Shown: positions 54,301 through 64,000 of the stretch, in pieces
Numbering within the stretch: position 1 is the first letter of the stretch
Layout of the letters: each line of letters begins with the position of its first letter
Assembly (NCBI GenBank): GCA_009746045.1
Contig: RPFO01000359.1
Span: 902,649-966,648, forward strand
Source: Mesostigma viride
Lineage: Eukaryota; Streptophyta; Mesostigmatophyceae; Mesostigmatales; Mesostigmataceae
DNA length: 64,000 nt
Reading direction: 5' to 3'
The notes under the pieces: generated by a model
Databases searched by the model: none
What the model was told of the DNA's origin: nothing
Seen by the model: the letters and a program-made list of their open reading frames with translations, nothing else
Position numbers and translations under genes: made by a program

Positions 54301-57300
54301 CTGAGGGCAGGCGCCCAATACCATGGATGAGCTATAATACATTTTACTCTGTTAGTGCCTTGGCACGCTGCACTTGGAGGGCAAGGACAGAGATGTAGCG
54401 TAAAACTCTTGCGCTATTGATCATCTGCACTTGCGGTGCGTTCAAATTGTTCCAAGGTCCAGCGATTGACGACATTTGCAAACATTCTAGTCCTATAACA
54501 GTATACCCAACTACCAAGTCTTATCACTAGTCTTATCACACACTACTACAAATTCATTCCACGTAATACAATGAGTGGTTCAGAAACCTACCCAAACATT
54601 TTCCGGATCATGGACGACACTTTACTGCTCTGCGCCCTGCTCCCCCGATCCTCCTCCTCATCCTCCCCATCCGTGCTATACTCGCTGCCGTCACTGTCAC
54701 CACGCCCACGTTGGTGCCGACCAACGGTCGCTTTCCTGTGCTGGCCGCTAACACCAGCAACGGGGGGTTTCGTCCTGGCTGGGCCAGCGTCCGGTCGCCG
54801 ATCTGTCGAGGCTGACACTGGTTTGGACCCGGCCAGTGACTTGGACAGGCTGCCGGACTTTGACGGTGGCATGTTCGACTTTGTGCCGCCGTTGATGGAT
54901 GCAGCGCCCGGCGCAGGCCGCCCCTGTTTTGGTAAAGGGAAAGAAAAAGAGAAAGAAAATAGCATGCCGGAAGTCAACCACAAGCCAAACATGAACAGGT
55001 CTTGGTGGGTAGTCACCAAAAGGCAAACTGTCACAGAATCAGCACGCCATCACAACGCAAGCTGGATGGCGGCAAGGCAACCACCGCGAGCAGAACAGCG
55101 GACAAACTGCAGATCATAATGGCATGAGGAGCTACGATCCAAAGCGCAGAACAGCGGACAAACCGCAGTTCATAATGGCACGAGGAGCTACGATCCAACG
55201 CCTTTGGGGCCAGCCTCCTATCGCGTAGACTCGCACGCGAGCCACATGAACGTGAAACTGCAAAGAACAATCATGCACAGATACCGCGGCTATGACAAGC
55301 CAGAGTCTACCCGCAGCAAACTGACACATTAAAGCCCCCCTACCTCAGCACCTCACATCCTGCAAGTACACCGCCCACCCATCCCATGCACCCATCCCAC
55401 GCACCCATCCCGCCCACCCATCCCGCCCACCCATCCCGCCCACCCATCCCGCCCACCCATCCCGCCGACCCATCCCGCCCACCCATCCCGCCCACCCATC
55501 CCGCCCACCCATCCCGCCCACCCATCCCGCCCACCCATCCCGCCCACCCATCCCGCCCACCCATCCCGCCCACCCATCCCGCCCACCCATCCCGCCCACC
55601 CATCCCGCCCACCCATCCCGCCCACCCATCCCGCCCACCCATCCCGCCCACCCATCCCGCCCACCCATCCCGCCCACCCATCCCGCCCACCCATCCCGCC
55701 CACCCATCCCGCCCACCCATCCCGCCCACCCATCCCGCCCACCCATCCCGCCCACCCATCCCGCCCACCCATCCCGCCCACCCATCCCGCCCACCCATCC
55801 CGCCCACCCATCCCGCCCACCCATCCCGCCCACTCATCCCGCCCACCCATCCCGCCCACCCATCCCGCCCACCCATCCCACCACCCATCCCGCCCACCCA
55901 TCCCGCCCACCCATCCCGCCCACCCACCCCGCCCACCCACCCCGCCCACCCATCCCGCCCACCCATCCCGCCCACCCATCCCACCCACCCATCCCGCCCA
56001 CCCATCCCGCCCACCCATCCCGCCCACCCATCCCGCCCACCCATCCCGCCCACCCATCCCGCCCACCCATCCCGCCCACCCCATCCTGCACATGTCACAT
56101 CCCCCACACCCATCCTCAAACTCGTCCCTAGTGGTCCAGGACACTATACAAACAGACCATCTGCAGACACAACACAAGCATCCAGTACCCGACAATGACA
56201 TGCATCCAGCACCCAACAATGATAAGCATCCAGCACCCGACAACGGCAAGCGATGGTTTGTCGGCCACTGGCGGGGCTCCCAGAACGACGCGGCTTGTCA
56301 GCCAGGCCACCATGACTCGAGACTGTCGATACAAAAATATTTCTGACAGCAAGCCCGTTATTCTCCAGCATTACTGGCCCCTTTCCTTTCCATTTCCCTG
56401 TCCCCTGCCCCTGCCCCTGTCCCTGTCCCTGTCCCCGTCCCCGCTTATAGCCATGCCTTAAGTCCGGGCCATGCTCGTCTCCCGACACACTGCGCACTCA
56501 ACACCGCTTACCCACAAGCAACTATGACCAGCGACCGCTGCACAAGGCTTTACATTCGCCTTGCCACACGCTTACCCGTAACAAACCAGAGCCAGCGGCC
56601 GCGGCACCAGGCTTGACACTCGGCCCTGCCTTGCCCCGATCCGCGGCACTACCGCTCCCGCCCGGCCCGCCACCCCGAATCGCAGATGCACCCTTGGCAG
56701 TGCCTGGGATGTGGGCGGGGGCAGCCGGGGGGGCTGCCGACGTGACGGGGGGCAAAAAGCTGGGGCGGGAGACACCCAGAAGGGACCCGAAGTCCCTGGC
56801 GGCTGCCAGCTTGGCGACTCGCTTCTCCTGGCGGGAGGGTTGGTCGACATGAGCGGGTTGGTAACAATTTATTTTTTTTTAAAAAAAAGGTAAGGCCTTT
56901 TATTAACAAAACATGCGAGCGGTTGAGAACATTCAAGAGCAGGGAGAGGACATAAAACACAGGTTCTTTTGAGAAACAAAACGAGGCATGGGGGCTGGAG
57001 AGCTGAGAAGCAGAGGTGGTGACGATCGCTGCGGTGTCCCCTCACATTGCACCACCATCGAAAGTTGCAGGTGTAACAAAAACCAACACGTTCCAGCTGA
57101 CAGGGAGGCAATCAGGCTCTACACGTGTAACCGGATTGATGCAACCTTGCAATAGCAGAGTAATACCTACCCATAACACAATACCTAACATAATATCTAC
57201 AACCAGATACCATCTTGTAAACCTGCCGCGAAAGAAACCGGAATAGCAATGTGCATGCCAAGTCATATCAGCAAACGATAAAGGTGAGAGAATCCATAAA

Positions 57301-57379
57301 GTAACAAAATGGCCTTCAACAAGGCTCGTACCTCATCGGTCATTTGCTTTGGAGGCGGGGCTTGCTTCTTTTTCGCATC
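51376..57379 (-). CDS. SPT2-like histone chaperone, 5 exons, first exon unresolved
   Basis: Exons from 5' to 3' are 57379-57332 (tentative), 56827-56576, 54923-54592, 53672-53580 and 51478-51376, all GT-AG and in matching phase. The C-terminal exons encode the SPT2 signature: 'SMIRKMFG' joining 'YNPAKYRDEDEGDDRMMEAS', 'FRSVMAEESR', then 'ARIAREEDEREEELLRLEEE' and a basic end (RRRQKKRKKEGK). SPT2 proteins bind H3-H4 and DNA and act in chromatin dynamics during transcription. The N-terminal part is Ala/Gly/Pro/Ser-rich with 'EKRVAKLAAARDFGSLLG'. Exon 3 has an acidic 'TDGEDEEEDRGSRAQ'. The 5' exon with the start codon is not found. Intron 56575-54924 carries the 13-bp minisatellite. Confidence 0.8.
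53476..54222 (-). repeat. Fossil copies of an SPT2 exon around the real one
   Basis: The start of the 53672 exon with its splice acceptor (CCAGCTACAACCCGGCCAAA) recurs in diverged form at about 54222-54193, 53956-53928 and 53860-53830. The copy at 53956 still reads CNPAKY, while the copy at 53860 has a stop. The end of the exon with its donor (GGCGGAGGAGAGCAGAAGGT) recurs at 53511-53476. They appear to be tandem duplicates in decay. Confidence 0.65.
55372..56084. repeat. 13-bp minisatellite, about 55 copies
   Basis: The unit CCCATCCCGCCCA is repeated almost perfectly over about 710 bp, with rare variants (CCCACCCCG, CACTCATCC, one 3-bp loss near 55880). It lies in an intron of the SPT2-like gene. 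Long open frames across it on both strands arise because the unit contains no stop in several frames; they are not genes. Confidence 0.95.
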
Positions 57380-59737
57380 CTGCTGGGTGGATAGCACCAA
57401 ACACATGGAACAAATTATGCGGCTTGTCAATACGTGCGTCCAGATTGGTCTATGTATATACGACATAAGAGGGTTGCCATGCAAAGCCGTAGATCTATTG
57501 GTCCATATATAGATATGCTAGCAACTGAAAGTAGAGCGCCACAAAAAATTTTGCTATTACTGAAAAGGCGTTCAAGAATGCTATGGGAAGGATTGGTAAA
57601 CCGCCCCCATTGCATGCACTGAACGAATGCTAGGTCCAAGTTCGGTTCAAATGAACGAATGCTGGGTCCAAGTTCCGTTCAACTGATACCCCTAAGCACA
57701 GCGCTTATTAATACCACATACATCTATAAAACCAAGCATCTCCGTGGCCCTTATACCGCACCTCTAGGATGGCCATGGCGATGCGCACAAACTCTTAATA
57801 ACCGCAAGAACTGCCATAACCAGCATGCATTCAATACGTTGCAGATGTAAGGAATACGACCCCCTGATGTCCAACCTAGTCCCATCTGCTTCTCATCACT
57901 CCCCCCACCGGTGCGTAATGCTCTTCACCAGTCCTTCAACCCTTTCTTGTCCTCAGGCGGCCATGAGATAAGAATGCGTGGCCGAAAGCAGCGAAGACAG
58001 CAGAACCAACGCAACAGGCATATGCCGGTGAGGCAAGCAATGCCGGCTGGGTGACACCAAAACAATAGAAAACATAGAGACGATAAAACCATAAAGAACA
58101 ATAGAAAAAATAGAACCCAAGTAAACAATAGGAACTGGGAACCGACTTGAGCCTCCCCCCCAGGTCAGGTAACCGTCCAGCACTCAACCATGGAGCAACA
58201 TGGTCGCAAGGCTACCCTTAGGAAGGACTGCCACATGTCGCGCCGCACCCACCGATGAGACACCCCCCCCCTTGCGTGGTTGGCTGCCGCGCAGGTGCGT
58301 CTCCGGCTCGGCGCGCGGTGCCAGTGGGACCACCTCGCGCACGGCTTTTGGGCCAAAGAAGGTGCCGAAGTTGCCTTGCCTGCCGCACGTCACGTTACGT
58401 CCGGTCCGGTCCGGTCCGGTCACACAAGCGCGAGGATAGCGACGGACGAGAGCATTGGACGGGTCTACTACTAGTAAGTAATGAATATGACAATAGTGAA
58501 CATTTTTGTTGGTGGTACTGATAGAGAGTCTACGGATTCTGCCAGGCAACCCCTATTCGGTTGGCCATGTGCAGGTAGAGACCAGGGCTGTGAGTCAGTT
58601 TCCGATCCTGTGGGTTGACGGAAAGAGGGTCTCTGTAACTTGTACATAGTAAACGGCGGCACAGTACTGGTAGCACTAACAATACTCATTGCTAGTTATA
58701 ACAAGCACAGGACCTCCAAAGCCCCAAAGCCATAAACCAGCTATACCTTGTAGCTTACGGTATCTTAGCCTGTATCTTAGCCTCTGTATCTGAAGCTCCT
58801 CAAGCACTCTAGCTCACGCCATCGCCATGTTTCCATCATCTAGCGAACGGAATCTGTGAGCCTCGCAGAATTTAGCGAGCATTACTTTGGGGCAGGAGTG
58901 TGACAAAGCCCACCTGCTGCAACTACCGCAAAACCTGAATGGTACAAGGGCAATCCCAGGCTGGTTGACAGAATGGAAAGGAGGGGACACAAACTGCATA
59001 ACTACCATGGCCGGAAAAAAAAATTATTCCGATGAAAATGATACTTTGATGATAAGATGATGAAAGCATTGATAAGCATTGAGAGCAGGATGACGACCTG
59101 AGAGCAATCCAGGATGGGGTGCGCATATGAAAGTGCAGTGGGTAAAATTTAAGGCCTAACTTGTGCTACGCTGTACCCTCGCTACTTTGGAGCCAATCGT
59201 CCCCCCAAAATAGAAACACCCCAAACGACGTGAAAGGCAGAAACAAAGTCAGACTTAATCGTCGCAAAAAAGCCTCAAGATGATCATGAAACAGGGGCCA
59301 ACTCGTTTCACATCGGCCATTTTGGTTTCAAAATTGGTCAGGGAACGAGATCTCAGCAACAAGTCCGACCATAAGAACTTGCACAAAGGAAGATGGCGTC
59401 GAGGAGATAAAAGCCGGACAAGGAAGAGAAGAACGGGAGGACTAGGGAAAGGCGGGGCGCGCGAGGTCGCGTGTATGACACTCACCCCATCGGATTGTCC
59501 CGCAGATGACTCCCAGTACAACCTGAGCGCTTCCTTACAATTACACAGGGATATATCGGTTCACTGCGACGATCTCCCCCTTCAAAACAGACGTGACTTT
59601 TAGGCCAACCCCCCCAAAATTATCAGAGCACAAAACTCCCCGGATAATTAACGATAATTGGTAGGCCCGCTTCAATACAACGTCTACGAGATGGATGATG
59701 GCGTGGAAGCATCTTTGGATCCCCCACTCTGTTTTTG
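57380..59737. other. Intergenic region, no assigned gene
   Basis: Upstream flank of the SPT2-like gene, where its first exon and promoter should lie. A duplicated CGAATGCTAGGTCCAAGTTC / CGAATGCTGGGTCCAAGTTC pair lies at about 57624 and 57655, and a four-fold GTCCG repeat at about 58400. Open frames here are short and without motifs. Confidence 0.35.
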
Positions 59738-60095
59738 TTACTGCGTGAACGGCAAAAGCTTCTGCGGCAAGGTCCTATCCTTCGGCTCAACGGTTAGGGC
59801 AAAGAGCTCTGCCCGAGTGGTGGCCGAGCACCAAATAATTTTCGGGAAGTCGTGCTCGTCAAACTGCTGTTCGTTCTCGGGTGATTGTGGTGCGTCCCCT
59901 TCCCGCCATGCCTTCAGCAACGAAACTACCAGCCTCCAGGGCCTTCTTCCTTCGACGTCCGCCAGGAATTTGCCTTGCCAGGGTTTCGGGGGATCGGGGA
60001 ACCATAGATTACCGTACGATGCAATACATAATACTAGTATCTACCACTATCCATGTCTTACTATTACCAGAGTTGTATCCAACTAAAATAATACT
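59738..60095 (-). other. Unassigned open frame without clear start
   Basis: A minus-strand frame open for about 115 codons ends at 59738. It reads '...YGNLWFPDPPKPWQGKFLAD', 'GRRPWRLVVSLLKAWREGD', 'DEHDFPKIIWCSATTRAELF' and ends 'TLPQKLLPFTQ'. The composition is that of a real protein, but there is no ATG and no obvious acceptor. It may be an exon or a mobile-element remnant. I do not recognise it. Confidence 0.3.
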
Positions 60096-60504
60096 GAATA
60101 AATAAATATTAAATACGGCTTTTATGTACGACAATTTTATTATTGGCTAATACGCAGTTCACCGATTTTTATTTTCTCCCAACTGTACGGAGACGAATGC
60201 GCGAACGGTTAGTAACAGCTGGCGTAGCTGAGGGCGGCCGCGGTTCAGGTGAACATACCGACAAAAGAAAGGTCTTGGGGATCATGGAGAGTCTTTGTTT
60301 TGAATCGATGCCGTTGGTAAGTGGTGCATCCAACGGTAGAAATGAAAGCGCGGACCCGCGGCCTGGGGCACCAACCGACGCCGTGTATAAATTCAACATG
60401 CGCGGGGTGAACTGATACTCGCGGAATTCAGGATCATTGTTGCCGCACAGGCCATTGAGGCCAAGCATACCCACCGTGATGGCCAAATGTCATCTTTAGC
60501 TGCA

Positions 60505-60592
60505 TCGTTCATGTATCTTTCATACATCATCTTTCATGTATCTCATCTTTCATGCATCATCTTTCATGTATCTTTCATGCATCTTTCATGTA
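60505..60592. repeat. CTTTCATGTAT-type microsatellite
   Basis: Imperfect repeats of CTTTCATGTAT and CTTTCATGCATCAT span about 90 bp. Confidence 0.8.
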
Positions 60593-61285
60593 CTGCTGGC
60601 GGTCCAGCCTGGTCAACTGTCAAGCGTGAAATTTTCACATTTGACCTGAGTTCTCAAGTTACCAGGTCGCAATATTGAAGGTTGTCTTTACGCACGCACT
60701 ACGTGACCCTATCTAGCGCTCTACGTCCACTCATCCACCACATGACGAAATTTACAAGTGGTCGGATAAACCAAGAGGCCATTATTTTCTTGCACCTTAG
60801 TAGGCCTTCCCGACGTTACTACCCGCAACGATGGCGCTATGCCTAGCGATATGGTCGGGTTGAAGCTGATCATGGCTGGGAGGCTATACTATGCTACGTG
60901 TTAAGTAGTCGGCCGCGCCGGTACTGTTACGACATTTCCCACAATATACTACTTATAAACTAAATGCGTTATCATTTTGCCAGTTGCCCAGTATTCCGTG
61001 CCCCTCAAATCATCTAGTCTTTGGGGGGGTTGGCCAGGCAGACTGTGGCGTCCTCGAACGCGCTCTTTAAATACACTAGTATTTGTGACCAGTACTGGTC
61101 AGCTGGAACTTTGGATAATCGCCCGCGAAGCAGCCAAGTGCCGGCAGCTGGCGCTACCGCGCTAGCAGTACTGCGCAACGCCCATGATAGGTAATGGATT
61201 TATGCGTTGGGACCCCGTGAATGAAACCTTAGCTAAGTCTTAACCCCTCACGGTCGTTGCTAAGGTTTTCTTCTGCACACGCGCG

Positions 61286-62557
61286 ATGGCTCCAAGCAAA
61301 CCCATGCAAAGTAAGTTAGCAAGGGCATCATCACGAGCGGATCGCTACAAGCGCGGCACGAGGGCGGCCATAGAAGATCTGGTGAAGTTTCATGTCCTCG
61401 AAGCTGATGACGTTCTACAGCTTTCAGGTCATTCATTTGGGATAACAAATGACACGGATCATTCTAACTCGTCCAGGCGAGTGGAGTTCAAGGCCAATTT
61501 CGCGGATTTCCCGCTGTTAACCGCGGCAAACTTGGAAGAGGTATGTGACACGTGAGAAAAAACTAAGCTCTTCTTGGCGTGCTCCCAGGTTTCTTTGGTC
61601 GTGGCTTTTTAGAGCCAACTGCTGTTTAATTATGTGACTTTGAGCCAACTACCATAGGATTTCCATGCGTTTTAGTCAACGTAGGCCCATCAGACCACGT
61701 AGCCACAAGTCATTGCGATGCCTTTACTGTGATATCCAATGCAATGCCCGTTGTTGTTTTTTATATCCTTGTTTGCCATCGAGGCCTAGATTCACTGGGA
61801 TGCCCTGCCCGAAAGCTGTCTGTTTGAGAGGCTTTGTTTTGTTCGCCACTCGTTTGATATCCCGTTCCTGTCAGTTGCAAGCAGGGAAAAGCAACCGTAG
61901 TTGTGAAGTCCATGGGACTGCCCAGTAATATAGCATGGGATTACCCCTTGCCACGTGACTCGGATCGAGACTGGGCGATTCTTGTTGCGTTCAATGGGCC
62001 ATCTGGCTACAGCTCTGGCTTTGTTATTTAGCCACACTTGTTTCCATGCTTCTGTTGAAGAGAAGAAGGATGGCCGATGAAGACATAGACACATATGTGT
62101 GCGCGCGCTGAAATATTACCCCTGCCCCCCCCTCCCCCCCTCCCCGCTCCGCTCCCCCCCTCCCCCCCTTGCTCTCTCAGCTCCCCTCTCTCAGTCGATC
62201 TCTCTCCTCGCTCCCGGCTCTGCTGTATGCTTTTCCGTATCCATAACTCCATTTTCCTGTGTGCTTTCGTGCTTGTGTGTGTTTGTTTGCACTGTGCACC
62301 CCCCTTTCCTTTCCTTGCTGCATGTGTCCTTCTACCGTGCATGGAATGGCTTTCTTCGGCAGATTGTGAGGGACAACCTGGTCACTCTCCGGCTATCCGC
62401 GAACGAAGAGACCCTCTTTATGGTCATGTGCGTCTCGCAGATGAAGCCATTCGTTGACTGGCGGGGGGCCATGTTTGACACGCAGTCGGCCGCATATCAG
62501 CGAATGAAAAAGGACGGCGCCAAGCGCGAGAACCTGTACAAGAGCAGGAGCGTCACG
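61286..62557 (+). CDS. Unrecognised host gene, two exons visible, 3' end unresolved
   Basis: Exon 61286-61540 (85 codons, MAPSKPMQSKLARASSRADR to 'LTAANLEE') ends at GAG/GTATGT. Exon 62363-62557 (65 codons, 'IVRDNLVTLRLSANEETLFM' to 'NLYKSRSVT') starts after TTCTTCGGCAG and ends at ACG/GTGAGG. Both are phase 0 and joined give 150 residues of normal composition. I do not recognise the family. The intron after exon 2 begins with long G-rich and GT repeats, and the next exon is not resolved. A 78-codon frame at 63757-63993 ('LVFEKDVGSGSTAYVLAAVHH') could be a later exon, but the phase does not fit directly. Confidence 0.45.
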
Positions 62558-62616
62558 GTGAGGCACAAATTGCTGCAACTTTGGAAAGGGTGTGATGCAT
62601 ACAAGCCTGCAACGTT

Positions 62617-62914
62617 GAAGAAGGGGGAGGCGGGGGGCGGGGGGGGGGGGCGGGGGGGGGGGGGGGGGGGCGGGGCGGGGGGCGGGCGGGGGGCGGGCGG
62701 CGGGGGGCGGGCGGCGGGGGGGGGGCGGGGGCGGGGGGCGGGGCGGGGGCGGGGGGGGGGGCGGGGGCGGGGGGGGGGGCGGGGGGCGGGGGCGGGGGGC
62801 GGGGGGCGGGGGGGGGGGCGGGGGCGGGGGGCGGGGGGCGGGGGGCGGGGGGCGGGGGCGGGGGGCAGGGGGGATATGGGGGGGGGGCGGGGGGGATATG
62901 GGGGGGGGGCGGGA

Positions 62915-62915
<1 letters not shown>
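62617..62915. repeat. G-rich tract of GGGGGC/GGGGC units
   Basis: About 300 bp of the plus strand are almost only G with regular single C, followed by two GGGGGGATAT units. There is strong potential for G-quadruplexes. It lies in the intron after exon 2 of the unknown gene. Confidence 0.9.

Positions 62916-62916
<1 letters not shown>

Positions 62917-63005
<89 letters not shown>
62917..63005. repeat. GT dinucleotide microsatellite
   Basis: About 44 GT units with a short GCGCGCGC interruption follow directly after the G-rich tract. Confidence 0.95.
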
Positions 63006-63006
<1 letters not shown>

Positions 63007-64000
63007 TGGGTGTTGAGTTGTAGGTGGATTGGGTTGGGGGTGGGGGTGGATGTGTGTGTGGGGGATGGGTAGGCTGTCTGTGAGCTCAATGCAATCGGTA
63101 CTGATTGACCAAGGGGAATTAAGATGATAGCGGGCGGGGGCTACCGCTCCGCAAAGTATCACCTATAGAAAACCAGCGTGAAGTATGTTTAAATACGCAG
63201 CCACTGGTTGATCCTATCGCTCGCTACGTTTGGTGGTTTATAGTTTTTTTGTGTGTATCTGGGTGTGCAGGTGAAGTAGCTCTCCCGTGGCATCTCTCAG
63301 AATATGGTCGTTCACTCGTTTTTCCGTTTTCTAACGAATAGATTGTCATCACTTGTTGCTGTCTGTTGCCCACTCTACTTTCAGCGCCTGAAGAAGGTTC
63401 TTTGTTGGTTGTTCTGCATGTCTGGGTGGCTGCACACCGGTTATTGTATTTGTGTCACCTTGTTTCGTATTGCGCAAGCAATTTTTCCTTGGGCAAAAAT
63501 GTACGTTGCTTTGCAATTTCTCTTGACAATGCAAATGGGCTACACGTATATGTTTTCTCACCACCTTATAAATTCTATGAATTTCTTCTGGTCTGTACGC
63601 CTGGAATTGGATGGCTATCTACGCTTTCACGACAGCTTTTGCTAAGAAATGAAAGTGGCTTTCTGTATATCGAGGGCTTAGCTTTGCAGACTGCAGTTCA
63701 ATAGTTGCATGATTCGGTGGCTTATTTCATAGTTTTTAGCATGGTCAGACAGTCGCATGCTTTTTAGTGAGGGTATTGATCCCAGCTTGCGACCTGCAAG
63801 CTTCATGACACGCCTTGTCTTTGAGAAGGATGTCGGCTCGGGCAGCACCGCGTATGTTTTAGCTGCCGTGCATCACGATCCCTTACCCGCGAAAGGGCGG
63901 AGACACGGGCGTCCAACTAGTCGATTTCGGAACAAAAAACTGTCACGTAGCTTTTGGACGTTAGGCGTAAGCATATTCATATGCCTTTTTTAATGGTTGG

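Noticed and set aside
55340-56249. Gly-Trp-Asp or Pro-His-Ser repeat proteins
   Set aside because: They are translations of the 13-bp minisatellite within an SPT2 intron.
62099-63016. Plus-strand 305-codon protein with a poly-Gly tail
   Set aside because: The tail translates the G-rich and GT tracts; only the part at 62363-62557, with splice borders, looks like an exon.

Overview
This is a window of a eukaryotic nuclear genome. Genes are split by GT-AG introns, the intergenic DNA is full of retrotransposon debris and simple repeats, and the recognisable host genes are eukaryotic (3-ketodihydrosphingosine reductase, an SPT2-type histone chaperone). A membrane-anchored protease carries a Ser-Pro-rich stalk like green-algal cell-wall glycoproteins, and a short TTTAGGG-type repeat is present. 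I infer a green alga or related protist; the species cannot be fixed from the sequence.

Region 1 (1 to about 16,750) is an endogenous virus of the Polinton-like/virophage type. Its left half is read on the minus strand and holds structural genes: a large adhesin with Ig-like repeats and a lectin-type end, a double-jelly-roll-type major capsid protein, a small pVI-like protein, a penton-type minor capsid protein, a zinc-finger protein and two large probable fibre or surface proteins. Its right half is read on the plus strand and holds a coiled-coil protein, the packaging ATPase, an AT-hook protein, a tyrosine recombinase and a PrimPol/SF2 helicase. Several of these genes are frame-broken (adhesin, capsid, ATPase, probably helicase and fibre), while neighbouring host exons are clean, so this is probably a decaying integrated copy. 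The right end is an array of five long hairpins (16264-16752), followed by TTTAGGG-like DNA. The left end lies outside the window.

Region 2 (17,379-21,812, minus) is a four-exon host gene for a subtilisin/sedolisin-like serine peptidase with a Ser-Pro stalk and a C-terminal membrane anchor. Region 3 (23,300-34,369) is a nest of mobile elements. A 22-bp inverted repeat encloses an LTR retrotransposon with apparently identical 781-bp LTRs (23494-33765), and that in turn holds a 1.7-kb terminal-inverted-repeat DNA element (28834-30551). Region 4 (34,672-36,802) is the C-terminal part of a LINE polyprotein.

Region 5 (37,526-41,788, plus) is the 3-ketodihydrosphingosine reductase gene, with a long CCCA-repeat tract in one intron. 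Region 6 (about 42,000-50,800) is a graveyard of one LINE family in both orientations, with TTAATTAA-type 3' tails. Region 7 (51,376-57,379, minus) is an SPT2-like gene whose introns hold a 13-bp minisatellite and several fossil copies of one exon. Region 8 (57,400-64,000) is mostly unassigned. It holds an unrecognised two-exon gene model (61286-62557, plus) followed by a G-rich tract and a GT tract.
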